This document shows positions 9,770 through 19,588 of a DNA stretch of 64,000 bases, one piece after another. The translations under genes and the position numbers were made by a program. The stretch lies in the NCBI GenBank assembly GCA_017536695.1, contig JAFXGX010000013.1, positions 57,676-121,675 on the forward strand, given 5' to 3'. Each line of letters opens with the position of its first letter. Within the stretch, counting starts at the first letter, position 1. The notes under the pieces were generated by a model, which worked only from the letters and a program-made list of their open reading frames with translations, was not told the DNA's origin and searched no databases. The DNA comes from Bacteroidaceae bacterium (GTDB lineage: Bacteria; Bacteroidota; Bacteroidia; Bacteroidales; Bacteroidaceae).

Positions 9770-11080
9770 ATGAATGAACAACCGAGAGCCTCGTTCGGAG
9801 GCAAACTGAGTGTCATATTGGTGGCTGCGGGCAGCGCCATCGGACTGGGTGCCTTATGGCGTTTCCCTTACATCGCAGGCAAGCATGGAGGTGCGGCCTT
9901 TCTTCTTGTCTTTCTGCTGAGTGTGCTTGTTGTGGGTATTCCTGTCATGCTTGCCGAGTTTGCTGTGGGCCGCCACACGAAAAAGAATGCGGTCGGTGCT
10001 TTCCGCGCTCTTTCCAAGCGCTGGAGTTGGCTCGGATACAGCGGAGTCCTTGGTGCATTGCTTATATCGGGTTACTACTATCTGATAGCCGGGTGGTCGC
10101 TTGAGTATTTCATCAGTTCTGTCACCGGCGACATGTTCAGTTCGACGCTCTCCTATAAGGAGCAGTTTGACCTTTTCCAGGCGTCATGGAAACCGTTGTT
10201 GTGCGGTATACTCTTTATATTGATGACGCATTTCATTGTTTCCAGGGGTGTGGAGAAGGGTATCGAAAAGGCTTCTAAGATAATGATGCCGGCGCTGTTA
10301 ATCATACTCATCATAATGGCTGTGCGCGTGGCGTTCATGCCCGGTGCATCAGAGGGTTACAGTTTCTTCCTGTCTTGTGATTTTGCCGAGGCTTTCAAAG
10401 CCGAGACAATCATGATGGCTATGGGTCAGGCATTCTTCTCGCTCTCGGTGGGAATGGGTTGCATGGTTACCTATGCTTCGTATTTCAAGCAGAACAACAA
10501 TATGGTCTCGACATCATTCAACGTTTCTATCCTTACGCTGTTTGTGTCGGTACTGGCGGGCCTTGTGATATTCCCTGCAGTCTTCAGTGCAGGTCTTCAG
10601 CCAACCGAAGGTCCGTCGCTGGTGTTCGTTACTCTGCCCGAGATATTCAAGGGAATGCCATTGGCGGCAGTGTGGTCGGCAATCTTCTTCCTTCTCGTCA
10701 TTCTTGCGTCGCTCACGTCGACAATCTCGTTCCATGAGGTGCTTACGGCCTATTTTGCCGAGGAGTTCGGCCTCTGCCGAAAGAAGGCTGCGTTCGTGAC
10801 GACAATGATATCTATTGTTCTCAGCTCGGTGACCTTCTTCAGTCTCTTTGGCATTGACTTCTTCAATATGTTCGATTATATAACGGCCAATATCCTTATG
10901 CCTCTTGGCGGAATGTTCACATGTATCATGGTCGTGTGGTTCATGAAGAAGGGCTTCATGAAGGATGAACTGACAAACTATGGCAAATGCAACAGATGGT
11001 TCGCTCCGGTGGTGATTTTCATGCTGCGATACATCACTCCGCTGCTGATACTGTACATATTCATCAAGAACTTTATATAA
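9770..11080 (+). CDS. Neurotransmitter:sodium symporter (LeuT-fold) family transporter
   Basis: 436-residue integral membrane protein with about 11 hydrophobic segments. The first helix carries the NSS signature AAGSAIGLGALWRFPY, where the helix unwinds around Na+ and substrate, and helix 2 carries GIPVMLAEFAVGR. Bacterial members mostly import amino acids (tryptophan, tyrosine, leucine and others) with Na+; the substrate here cannot be predicted. The length fits the shorter 11-helix bacterial subgroup. It converges on murF-alr, with a shared hairpin between them. Confidence 0.92.
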   Translation: MNEQPRASFGGKLSVILVAAGSAIGLGALWRFPYIAGKHGGAAFLLVFLLSVLVVGIPVMLAEFAVGRHTKKNAVGAFRALSKRWSWLGYSGVLGALLISGYYYLIAGWSLEYFISSVTGDMFSSTLSYKEQFDLFQASWKPLLCGILFILMTHFIVSRGVEKGIEKASKIMMPALLIILIIMAVRVAFMPGASEGYSFFLSCDFAEAFKAETIMMAMGQAFFSLSVGMGCMVTYASYFKQNNNMVSTSFNVSILTLFVSVLAGLVIFPAVFSAGLQPTEGPSLVFVTLPEIFKGMPLAAVWSAIFFLLVILASLTSTISFHEVLTAYFAEEFGLCRKKAAFVTTMISIVLSSVTFFSLFGIDFFNMFDYITANILMPLGGMFTCIMVVWFMKKGFMKDELTNYGKCNRWFAPVVIFMLRYITPLLILYIFIKNFI

Positions 11081-11103
11081 TATATAATAAGGACTCTTAT
11101 ATT

Positions 11104-11159
11104 GTGACTAAAGAAGCAGAATGGCAGCCCAACAGGCTGCCATTCTCTTCTTTAGTCAC
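11104..11159. terminator. Bidirectional terminator between symporter and murF-alr
   Basis: Inverted repeat with 25-bp arms, a single bulged C in the left arm and a loop of about 5 nt. The right arm encodes the last codons and stop of murF-alr. Confidence 0.85.
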
Positions 11160-13632
11160 TGTAATATACGCGTTTTATTCTGTTCGATACCGATGTGAGT
11201 ATCTCGTAGGGTATTGTCTCCAACCATTCGGCAAGCTGCGTTACAGGCAGGTCGGGACCGAAAATTTCCACAGTGTCGCCCTCGTTGCACTCGATGCCGG
11301 TAACGTCAATCATGCATACATCCATGCAAATGTTGCCCACGTAGGGTGCCTTCTGCCCGTTGACAATGCAGTAGCCCTTGCCGTTGCCTAACTTGCGGTT
11401 GAGCCCGTCGGCATATCCAATAGGCAGTGCGGCGATGCGCGAGTCGCGCTTGAGCACGCCGCGTCGGCTGTAGCCTACCGTCTCATCGGCAGGGACATCA
11501 TGTATCTGCAGTATTATGGTCTTGAGTGTCGAAATGGGGTGTAGCGTAGCATCCTCCTTTATCGGGGATATGCCATAGAGCCCTATGCCCAGACGCACCA
11601 TGTCATACTGTACATCGGTAAATCTCTCGGCTCCTGCACTGTTGCAGATGTGGCGCAGTATCTTGTGGCTGAATGCCTCCTGAAGCATTGTCGCTGCACT
11701 GTTGAAACGCTCAATCTGCACGGCTGAGAAACTGTCGAACTGCGGGCTGTCACTGCCGACGAAGTGCGAGAATACCGAACGTGGTGTGAGTGCATATTGC
11801 TTCTTCAGCACCTCTATCAATGTCGGAATCTCGTTAGGCAAGAACCCTAACCTGTGCATCCCTGTGTCAATCTTTATGTGTACAGGGTAGTCGGTTATGC
11901 CCTCACGGCATGCTGCCTTGATGAGTGAGTCGAGCATCCCGAAACTATATACTTCAGGCTCCAGCTTATTGTCGAAAAGCGTACGGTATGAGCAAGGTTC
12001 GGGGTTCATGACAATTATTCCTGTGATTATTCCCTCCTTACGCAGTTCGGCGCCTTCATCGGCGACCGCGACTGCAAGATAGTCGGCATTGCACTCCTGC
12101 AGGGTGCGTCCTGTCTCAAGTGCTCCGGCTCCGTATGCATCGGCCTTTACCATGCATACGGTTCTTGTTCCGGGTGCAAGAGCGTTGCGGTAGCGGTTGA
12201 GATTCTCCCGTAGAGCACTGAGGTTTACCTCGAGGATAGTCTGGTGTACCTTCTTCTCAAGAGCTTCTGTCACATCCTCGAAGTGGAACGAGCGTGAGCC
12301 TTTGATAAGGATATACTCTTTCTCTGCCTCTCTGAGCAGGCGCGAAGCCAATAGTTCCTCGGTGCCGGCAAAAAAGTGGCATTCGATACCCGATGATGCA
12401 AACAGCGCGGCCTGTGTAGCGATGCCGTTGCCTACTCCAATGAATTTCTCTATCCCACGTTTATTGATGCAGTCGAGCACACGGCTGTATAGTGTCTGCG
12501 CATCTTCTCCGCTCTGCTTTATGTCGGCAAGAATCAATGTGCGTTTCAGTCCGGGCATAGTGTTGCTGCGGCGCTCCATGAAATCGAGTGCAATATCCAG
12601 TGATGCAGTGTCGGCATTGTAGCTGTCGTTGATTATCATGCACCCTCGCTTGCCCTCCTTTACCTCCAGCCTCATGGCTACAGGCTCCAGCTGTGCCATG
12701 CGTTCTGATATCTTTTCGGGTGGTATCATGAGATACAGCGCTGCGGCAAGGCAGTTGATGGAGTCTTCAACCGATGCCTCATCAAGGAACGGTATGCGGT
12801 AGCTGTCCCTGATGTTGAGGTACTGGTATCTGATTGTGGTTCCTTGCCCGTCTTTCTCTATCGAATAGATGTAGAGCGGTCTCTCGGGGTTCTTCTGCGA
12901 CCATGCAATCTCGCGCGCAGGCAGCAGCATGCTCCCGACTGCATCGGCAAGGATATTATTGTCGGCGTTATATATGATGACATCGCACTCCTTGAATAGT
13001 GACAGCTTTTCGCGGCACTTCTCTTCAGCGGTGCTGAAGTTCTCCTGATGTGCGTTGCTTATGTTTGTTATGATACCGATGGTGGGCTTTATTATCTGTT
13101 GCAGCCTCTCCATCTCGCGTGACTGTGAGATTCCCGCCTCGAAAATTCCCAAAGTGCTCTCCTTGCGGAGCTGCCACACCGATAGCGGTACGCCTATCTG
13201 CGAGTTGTAGCTGCGTGGCGAGCGTGTGACGTTGTAATTCTCTGCCACAAGGTAGTAGAGCCACTCCTTTACGATGGTCTTTCCGTCGCTGCCCGTTATG
13301 CCTATTATTGGGATGTCAAACAGTGAACGGTGGTGTGCTGCCAGAGTCTGCAACGCTGCTATGCACTCCTTGACAACGATGAAGTTCGCATCCTTCAGTT
13401 CCTTGATGCCGTCGGCCTGCGTCACTACAAAGTCGCGTACGCCTCGCCTGTAGAGCTCGCCGATGTACCGGTGTCCATCGCCATGCCTTGTCTTTATGGC
13501 AAAGAACAGTGTCTCCTCGGGGAAACTGAGTGAACGGCTGTCAATGAGCAGTCGTGTTATCTTGTTGCCGGGCGCGGGCAGTGTCCCTTTACCGCCTATT
13601 ATGCCGTTTATCTCTTCAATAGTGTATTGCAT
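11152..13632 (-). CDS. Bifunctional UDP-MurNAc-tripeptide D-Ala-D-Ala ligase / alanine racemase
   Basis: Fusion of two consecutive cell-wall functions, typical of Bacteroidota. Residues 1 to about 455 are MurF-like: Mur N-terminal domain, ATP loop GITGSDGKT (about residue 111), the central block ISNAHQENF and a C-terminal ligase domain. Residues from about 460 to 826 are a complete alanine racemase with the PLP lysine in VCMVKADAYGAG (about residue 495) and the catalytic tyrosine in VGYSRRGVL (about residue 720). Racemisation of L-Ala supplies D-Ala for the dipeptide that MurF adds. The start at 13632 lies inside the end of the GSCFA gene (25-bp overlap), indicating a two-gene operon. Confidence 0.95.
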   Translation of the reverse strand: MQYTIEEINGIIGGKGTLPAPGNKITRLLIDSRSLSFPEETLFFAIKTRHGDGHRYIGELYRRGVRDFVVTQADGIKELKDANFIVVKECIAALQTLAAHHRSLFDIPIIGITGSDGKTIVKEWLYYLVAENYNVTRSPRSYNSQIGVPLSVWQLRKESTLGIFEAGISQSREMERLQQIIKPTIGIITNISNAHQENFSTAEEKCREKLSLFKECDVIIYNADNNILADAVGSMLLPAREIAWSQKNPERPLYIYSIEKDGQGTTIRYQYLNIRDSYRIPFLDEASVEDSINCLAAALYLMIPPEKISERMAQLEPVAMRLEVKEGKRGCMIINDSYNADTASLDIALDFMERRSNTMPGLKRTLILADIKQSGEDAQTLYSRVLDCINKRGIEKFIGVGNGIATQAALFASSGIECHFFAGTEELLASRLLREAEKEYILIKGSRSFHFEDVTEALEKKVHQTILEVNLSALRENLNRYRNALAPGTRTVCMVKADAYGAGALETGRTLQECNADYLAVAVADEGAELRKEGIITGIIVMNPEPCSYRTLFDNKLEPEVYSFGMLDSLIKAACREGITDYPVHIKIDTGMHRLGFLPNEIPTLIEVLKKQYALTPRSVFSHFVGSDSPQFDSFSAVQIERFNSAATMLQEAFSHKILRHICNSAGAERFTDVQYDMVRLGIGLYGISPIKEDATLHPISTLKTIILQIHDVPADETVGYSRRGVLKRDSRIAALPIGYADGLNRKLGNGKGYCIVNGQKAPYVGNICMDVCMIDVTGIECNEGDTVEIFGPDLPVTQLAEWLETIPYEILTSVSNRIKRVYYSD

Positions 13633-14600
13633 TCTCTTATCTCCTTTCCAAAGTCAAGGCCGGGATGCCTCTTTGTCAAATTGTTCATTTTATCTACAAG
13701 AGTGCCGATGAACCTGCGGTAGCCGTCCGACTCTGCATCGAACGGACGGTGCTCCAGGCCTCTTGTTATCTCCTCGACATTGCTGTTGAGTTCCCTTGTC
13801 GCATCGCTGAAGTAACACTTGTCGAAACACTCCCATATGTATTTTACGGCAACGGCCGAGGGATGCAGCATGTCATCGGCATAGAAACGGTAATCGCGCA
13901 GTTCATCGAGCACAATCTCGTAAGCCGGGAAGTAGTGGCAGCAACTGTACCTTGTAATCAACTCATCAACAGCGAGCAGCAAGGTGCTCTTGCTCTTCTG
14001 GTTGTCATGCGCCCCGTCTCTCAGATGCCGTATCGGGCTTATGGTGAAGAGGAATTTTACGTTTCGGTTCACTCTTCTGTACATTTCTATCACATTGCCC
14101 AGTTCGGCTACGATTTCATCTATCCCAAGCAGACGGCGGTTGAACTCCCTCGCGGGCAGTTTGTGGCAGTTGCCTACAATGCGCCCGTCGCTCTTGCGGC
14201 TATAAGCATATGCGGTGCCTAATGTTACGATGACAAGGTCGCATCCTTTTGCCGCATCGTGTGCCTGTCGCAGTCGGCTGTTTATCTTTACAAGCAACTC
14301 TCCTTTGCTGCTGTCCGAGAAGTCGCTGTGGTGCATTATGCTGTGCCACTGTCCGTTGTGTTCGAAAATCTCCTCGGAACATTCGCCGAAAGGCTCGCCC
14401 GAGGCAATCCTCTTGAGTACCGATGCAATTGACATGGGATTGTACTGCACGCCGAAAGGATTTGCATCGATGCGGAACTTCCTCTCACTAAGCTTGCTGC
14501 CGATATTGCCTGCAAAACATGAACCTATGAGTATCATGTTGCTCTCATGGGTAATATGCAGTTCTCCTATGGGCAGTTCTGTCTTTGTGGTAAATTGCAT
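13608..14600 (-). CDS. GSCFA-domain protein
   Basis: 330-residue protein with the N-terminal motif ILIGSCFAGNIGSKL that names the GSCFA family, followed by DANPFGVQYNP and VIVTLGTAYAYSRK. The GSCFA block resembles block I of SGNH hydrolases, so an esterase-like role is possible but not shown. The start is the ATG at 14600 or the adjacent ATG at 14603. A -7 element, TATTTTTG, is at 14641-14634. The overlap with murF-alr suggests a cell-envelope role, which is inference from context. Confidence 0.85.
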   Translation of the reverse strand: MQFTTKTELPIGELHITHESNMILIGSCFAGNIGSKLSERKFRIDANPFGVQYNPMSIASVLKRIASGEPFGECSEEIFEHNGQWHSIMHHSDFSDSSKGELLVKINSRLRQAHDAAKGCDLVIVTLGTAYAYSRKSDGRIVGNCHKLPAREFNRRLLGIDEIVAELGNVIEMYRRVNRNVKFLFTISPIRHLRDGAHDNQKSKSTLLLAVDELITRYSCCHYFPAYEIVLDELRDYRFYADDMLHPSAVAVKYIWECFDKCYFSDATRELNSNVEEITRGLEHRPFDAESDGYRRFIGTLVDKMNNLTKRHPGLDFGKEIRECNTLLKR

Positions 14601-14633
14601 CATCAGTTTATTTGTGTGGCTGGTTGTAAAATG

Positions 14634-14641
14634 CAAAAATA
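14634..14641 (-). promoter_or_regulatory. -7 element of GSCFA/murF-alr operon
   Basis: TATTTTTG on the minus strand, 33 bp before the GSCFA start, divergent from the dxs promoter. Confidence 0.5.
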
Positions 14642-14767
14642 AGACAACTTTGCAAAGAATGCTATCATGAATCAGTTTATTTTTTATTTAAAAATCATTA
14701 TGGATTTATATGCTTGCCGTTGCTGTAGCACAAGTGACGCATAAACTCTCTTTTTGTCCAAAACTCT

Positions 14768-14797
14768 TTTGCTTTTGATGAAAATTGCCTATTTTCG
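14768..14797 (+). promoter_or_regulatory. dxs promoter
   Basis: TTTG (14768-14771), 18-bp spacer, TATTTTCG (14790-14797), a near match to the Bacteroides-type promoter, about 54 bp before the dxs ATG. Confidence 0.6.
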
Positions 14798-14850
14798 CAA
14801 AAATTATAGGCATTCATTAATATGAATAATTGTGTCTGATAGTATACGTA

Positions 14851-16743
14851 ATGGAAAACATTAGAGATAAATATCCACTGCTCGCGGGGCTTGACTCCCC
14901 GGCCGACCTCCGGAAACTGCCCGAATCGGAGCTTCCCAAGGTGTGCGGCGAGTTGCGTGGTTTCATCATAGATTCTTTGGCCAACAACCCGGGACACTTT
15001 GCATCGAGCCTTGGAGCAGTAGAGCTTACTGTGGCGCTGCATTATGTCTTCTCCACTCCTGTGGACAAGATTGTATGGGATGTGGGTCATCAGGCCTACG
15101 GCCATAAGATTCTTACCGGGCGTCGTGACAGGTTCCACACCAACCGCAAGTTGGGTGGCATAAAGCCGTTCCCCTCTCCCGAGGAGAGCGAGTACGATTC
15201 GTTTATTGCCGGTCATGCGTCAAATTCGATATCAGCGGCTTTGGGTCTCGAGACTTCGGCTCGTTTGAGGAACAGCGATGAGCGTGTTGTTGCCGTCATA
15301 GGTGACGGCTCGATGAGTGGAGGTCTTGCTTTTGAGGGCCTGAACAACCTCTCGAACACCCGGAACAATCTGCTTGTGATAATCAACGACAACAACATGT
15401 CCATAAGCAACAGCGTAGGTGGCATGAATTCGTTGCTTGTCTCAATCCACTCTTCCAAGTTCTATAACAAGGTGCGCTACAGCATAGCGCAGTTCCTGCG
15501 CAAGCTGCATATACTCAACGAGAAGCGTGCAAATGCGATAATACGTTTCAACAATGGTCTGAAGTCATTGATTTTCCGTCAGAAGAATTTCTTCGAGAGC
15601 ATGTCGATACGCTATTTCGGCCCCGTTGACGGACACGATGTGATAGCGCTTGTCCATATGCTCAGGAGCATAAAGGACATGACCGGCCCACACATCCTCC
15701 ACATACATACCAAGAAGGGCAAGGGTTGGGCTCCCGCTGAGGCTGATGCCACGGCATGGCACCAGCCGGGTCTTTATGACATCAACACGGGCGAACGTAT
15801 TGTCGCCGAGGGAGGCACCCCGCGTTTCCAGGATGTCTTCGGCGAGACTCTTGTCGAGATGGCAAGGGCCAATGAGAAGATTGTCGGTATCACTCCTGCC
15901 ATGCCTACAGGCTGCTCGATGCATAAGCTCGGCGAAGTGTTCCCCGACCGTTTCTTCGATGTCGGCATAGCCGAGGGTCATGCTGTGACCTTCTCCGCAG
16001 GTCTTGCAAAGGGCGGAATGCTTCCTTTCTGCAATGTCTACTCTTCATTCATGCAACGCGGATATGACAACCTGATACACGATGCCGCGCTGCAGAAACT
16101 CGACATTGTCTTCTGTCTTGACAGGGCCGGTCTTGTAGGCGAGGACGGTCCTACGCATCATGGCTCGTTCGACCTTGCATACCTTCGCCCGATACCGGGC
16201 ATAACAATCGCTTCGCCATATGATGAGTGCGAGTTGCGTCGCCTGATGTACACCGCAGCACAGCCTGGTGCGGGTACATTCGTGATACGTTATCCTCGCG
16301 GAAAAGGCTCGCTCAAGGAGTGGCGTTGTCCGCTCGAGACGGTCGAGGTGGGTAAGGGACGCCGGATGAAGAGCGGCAAGGATGTCGCACTCATCACTAT
16401 CGGTCCTTTGGGAAAAGTAATGGAGAGTGTTGTTGCCGAGGCCGGGAAACAGGGAGTGAGCGTTGCGCACTATGACATGCGTTTCCTCAAGCCGATAGAT
16501 GAGGAAATCCTACGCGAGGTAGGCGAAAACTTCAAATATATTGTTACTCTTGAGGACGGAACCGTCAAGGGTGGTCTGGGAACTGCTGTTGCGGAGTATA
16601 TGTCTACTCATGGATACAGTCCCAATATCGAGATAATGGGTATTCCCGACAAGTTCATCGAGCATGGAACGCCCGAGGAACTATACCGCCTGTGTGGCAT
16701 GGACAAGGATTCTGTCCTGAAGATGTTGCTCAAGAGCAAGTAA
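14851..16743 (+). CDS. dxs: 1-deoxy-D-xylulose-5-phosphate synthase
   Basis: Thiamine-diphosphate enzyme that condenses pyruvate and glyceraldehyde 3-phosphate, the first step of the MEP isoprenoid pathway. The 630 residues contain [16 protein letters not shown], the TPP-binding motif [10 protein letters not shown] with INDNNMSIS about 25 residues on, and the transketolase pyrimidine and C-terminal domains ([28 protein letters not shown]). The ATG at 14851 begins the conserved sequence; the seven residues upstream in frame are not conserved. It is followed at 38 bp by trkA. ispG, later in this window, is in the same pathway but not the same operon. Confidence 0.97.
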   Translation: MENIRDKYPLLAGLDSPADLRKLPESELPKVCGELRGFIIDSLANNPGHFASSLGAVELTVALHYVFSTPVDKIVWDVGHQAYGHKILTGRRDRFHTNRKLGGIKPFPSPEESEYDSFIAGHASNSISAALGLETSARLRNSDERVVAVIGDGSMSGGLAFEGLNNLSNTRNNLLVIINDNNMSISNSVGGMNSLLVSIHSSKFYNKVRYSIAQFLRKLHILNEKRANAIIRFNNGLKSLIFRQKNFFESMSIRYFGPVDGHDVIALVHMLRSIKDMTGPHILHIHTKKGKGWAPAEADATAWHQPGLYDINTGERIVAEGGTPRFQDVFGETLVEMARANEKIVGITPAMPTGCSMHKLGEVFPDRFFDVGIAEGHAVTFSAGLAKGGMLPFCNVYSSFMQRGYDNLIHDAALQKLDIVFCLDRAGLVGEDGPTHHGSFDLAYLRPIPGITIASPYDECELRRLMYTAAQPGAGTFVIRYPRGKGSLKEWRCPLETVEVGKGRRMKSGKDVALITIGPLGKVMESVVAEAGKQGVSVAHYDMRFLKPIDEEILREVGENFKYIVTLEDGTVKGGLGTAVAEYMSTHGYSPNIEIMGIPDKFIEHGTPEELYRLCGMDKDSVLKMLLKSK

Positions 16744-16781
16744 GAATATGTTTTTTGGAAATATAAATAGTTTCTGAAGAT

Positions 16782-18119
16782 ATGAGAATTGTCATTGTCG
16801 GTGCCGGTGCCGTAGGTACACACCTTGCAAAGATGCTCTCCGAGGAGAATGAGAATGTGGTTCTCATTGATGAGAGTGAGGAGAAACTAGGTAAGATGGA
16901 GGCTCTGTTCGACCTGCAGACCATTGTGGGCGACCCAACAAAGATATCCTCCCTGCAGAGTGCCAATGTGAATGATGCCGACCTCTTCGTGGCCGTTACT
17001 CCCGATGAAAGCCGAAATATAACAGCGTGTATTATCGCACATTATCTCGGTGCAAAAAAGACGGTGGCGCGAATAGATAATTACGAGTATCTTCTTCCCA
17101 AGCACAAGGAGTATTTCAACTCGTTGGGCATTGATTCACTTATCTATCCCGAGCAGCTTGCTGCCGAGGAGATAGCCACCAACATCAAATACAGCTGGAT
17201 GCGTCAGATGCTTGAGTTCGGCAACGGTGAGCTGGTGATGATTGGTGTCAAGATAAGGGACAATGCCGAGATTATAAATATCCCGTTCAGGGAGCTTGCC
17301 CGCGATATCCCATATCATGTCGTTGCGATACAACGCGGTGATGAGACAATAATCCCCCGAGGCAACGATGTCATTCAGGCCGAGGACCTTGTCTGTTTCA
17401 TGACGACATTCGACCAAATACCATGCATGCGCAGGATAACCGGCAAGGAGGAGTTCAGCGAGGTGCGCAGCATTATAATAATGGGCGGCAGCCGCATTGC
17501 CGTGCGTACAGCCCGTCTTATTCCCGAGAATATCAAGGTAAAGATAATAGAGAGCGACATCAAACGTTGCCACAAACTGCTTGAACTTGTCGATGACAGG
17601 GTAATGGTCATCAACGGCGATGCGCGCGACCCCGAATTGCTGCGCAGTGAGGGCATTGACCACACCGATGTGTTCATGGCCCTAAGCGACAATTCCGAGA
17701 CAAATATCCTTGCCTGTCTTGCGGCCAAACGCTCGGGAGTGTCGCGTGCGGTGTCCGAGGTCGAGAACATTGACTATATCTCAATGGCCGAGAGCCTTGA
17801 CATCGGCTCCATCATAAACAAGAAGAAACTTGCAGCCAGCACAATCTTCCAGATGATGCTGAACACCGATGTGTCAAGCGTCAAATGCCTCACGTTCATT
17901 CAGGCCGTGGTCGCAGAATTCCCTGTCAATGAGGAGTGCCTTATAACAAAGAAACCTGTAAAGGAACTCGGCTTGCCCGACGGTGCCAACATTGGCGGTA
18001 TCATACGCAACGGCAAGGGTATGAACGTGACAGGTAACACCATGATTCAGATAGGCGACCATGTTATTGTCTTCTGTCTTGAACATGTTTTGAAGAAACT
18101 TGAGAAATATTTCAGATAA
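16782..18119 (+). CDS. trkA: Potassium uptake regulatory protein TrkA
   Basis: Cytosolic NAD(H)-binding subunit that gates the TrkH channel. The 445 residues show two tandem RCK units: the first starts with the Rossmann motif IVIVGAGAVGTHLA and the second with IIIMGGSRIAVRTA, each followed by a TrkA-C domain. The second nucleotide loop is more divergent (GGSRIA). It overlaps trkH by 1 nt (TAATG), so translation is probably coupled. Confidence 0.95.
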   Translation: MRIVIVGAGAVGTHLAKMLSEENENVVLIDESEEKLGKMEALFDLQTIVGDPTKISSLQSANVNDADLFVAVTPDESRNITACIIAHYLGAKKTVARIDNYEYLLPKHKEYFNSLGIDSLIYPEQLAAEEIATNIKYSWMRQMLEFGNGELVMIGVKIRDNAEIINIPFRELARDIPYHVVAIQRGDETIIPRGNDVIQAEDLVCFMTTFDQIPCMRRITGKEEFSEVRSIIIMGGSRIAVRTARLIPENIKVKIIESDIKRCHKLLELVDDRVMVINGDARDPELLRSEGIDHTDVFMALSDNSETNILACLAAKRSGVSRAVSEVENIDYISMAESLDIGSIINKKKLAASTIFQMMLNTDVSSVKCLTFIQAVVAEFPVNEECLITKKPVKELGLPDGANIGGIIRNGKGMNVTGNTMIQIGDHVIVFCLEHVLKKLEKYFR

Positions 18120-19570
18120 TGTTCCATCCAAAAGCCATATTCAGAATCATCGGGTTTCTGCTTCTCTTTGAGGCACTATCCCTTCTGAGCTGCATCCCTG
18201 TGGCTCTCTACTACGGAGAGCCTACAGAGTATCTCCTGCTCTCTGTCGCTGCAATGGTCGTTTCGGGTTCGTTCTTCGCATATATATGCCGCAAGGCAGG
18301 GCGCAATGTGTCGCGCAAGGACGGCTACATAGTGGTGACGGTCATCTGGATAATCTTCTCGCTGTTCGGCTCACTGCCATATATGCTCAGCGGATATATA
18401 CCGTCTTTTACCGATGCCTTCTATGAGACAATGTCGGGTTTTACCACTACGGGTTCATCTATCCTGAGCAATATCGAGTCGCTGCCCAACTCATTGCTCT
18501 TCTGGCGTGCATTGACACACTGGATAGGAGGTTTGGGAATAGTATTCTTCACGGTGGCTGTGTTCCCTATCTTCGGCCTTGGCGACATGCATCTGTTTGC
18601 GGCCGAGTCGGTCGGTCCCATGCGTGCAAAACTGCATCCGCGAATCTCGGTTACGGCAAGGTGGATCCTTACGGTGTATCTGGGACTTACGGTTATTGCG
18701 ACTGTCGCATTCTATGCGGCGGGGATGGGGTGGTTCGACGCAGTGTGTCACTCGATGTCCACTGTATCGACAGGCGGTTTCTCGACAAAACAGGCAAGCA
18801 TAGCCGCGTTTGCCTCTCCGCTGATAGAGTATGTGACAGTCCTCTTTATGTTCATCGGCGGTGTCAGTCTTTCGCTCCAGTATCTGTTTATCTTCAAAGG
18901 TCGCGTCAAGGAACTGTTCCGCGATACGGAGTTCCGCACATACCTTATGTTTGTGCTGTTCTTCACAGCGATAATCTCCGTAGGCCTTTTCCTGACAACG
19001 ACCATGACTGCCGAGTGGTCTTTCCGTACCGCGCTGTTCCAGGTAGTCTCAATCCAGACCACCACAGGTTTTGCAACGGTTGATTATACCTTGTGGTCTC
19101 CTCTGTTGTGGCTTATGCTGTGCGGGCTCATGTTCGTAGGTGCATGCTCGGGCTCGACATCAGGTGCCATGAAGTGCGTACGCGTGGCGACGTTGTTCAA
19201 GGTCATGTGGAACGAATTCAAACGCATAGTGCATCCCAATGCGGTCCTTCCGGTGCGTATGGCACGCAAGATTGTCCCCACAAGCGTGCAGTCGGCTATT
19301 CTTGCCTATACGGTAATATATTTCTTTATGGTAATAGTTGGTCTTGTCGTGAACATGGCGTTCGGAATAGATTTCCTCAATTCATTCGGCCTCTCTGTAA
19401 CCTCCGTGGGTAACGTGGGACCGGCGCTCGGAAATTACGGACCGATGGATTCATTGGGACTGCTGCCCGCGGGGGTCAAATGGTTCTGTTCCTTCCAGAT
19501 GCTGGTGGGACGTCTTGAGTTCTTCGCGGTGCTGCTGTTGTTGACCCCTATTTTCTGGAAAAGGCAATGA
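18119..19570 (+). CDS. trkH: Trk-type potassium transporter membrane subunit TrkH
   Basis: 483-residue polytopic membrane protein that forms the K+ path of the Trk system. All four pseudo-repeated filter loops can be seen: SGFTTTGSS, MSTVSTGGFST, IQTTTGFATV and TSVGNVGPALG, each with the filter glycine. The start codon overlaps the trkA stop (TAATG). A 6-bp hairpin at 19576-19594 may end the operon; it overlaps the stop codon of the convergent DUF4435 gene. Confidence 0.96.
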   Translation: MFHPKAIFRIIGFLLLFEALSLLSCIPVALYYGEPTEYLLLSVAAMVVSGSFFAYICRKAGRNVSRKDGYIVVTVIWIIFSLFGSLPYMLSGYIPSFTDAFYETMSGFTTTGSSILSNIESLPNSLLFWRALTHWIGGLGIVFFTVAVFPIFGLGDMHLFAAESVGPMRAKLHPRISVTARWILTVYLGLTVIATVAFYAAGMGWFDAVCHSMSTVSTGGFSTKQASIAAFASPLIEYVTVLFMFIGGVSLSLQYLFIFKGRVKELFRDTEFRTYLMFVLFFTAIISVGLFLTTTMTAEWSFRTALFQVVSIQTTTGFATVDYTLWSPLLWLMLCGLMFVGACSGSTSGAMKCVRVATLFKVMWNEFKRIVHPNAVLPVRMARKIVPTSVQSAILAYTVIYFFMVIVGLVVNMAFGIDFLNSFGLSVTSVGNVGPALGNYGPMDSLGLLPAGVKWFCSFQMLVGRLEFFAVLLLLTPIFWKRQ

Positions 19571-19588
19571 TTTTAAGTTGATAACTTC

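Noticed and set aside
14698..15216. 172-codon minus-strand frame at the start of dxs
   Set aside because: It overlaps the dxs promoter and the conserved N-terminus of dxs and has no domain.
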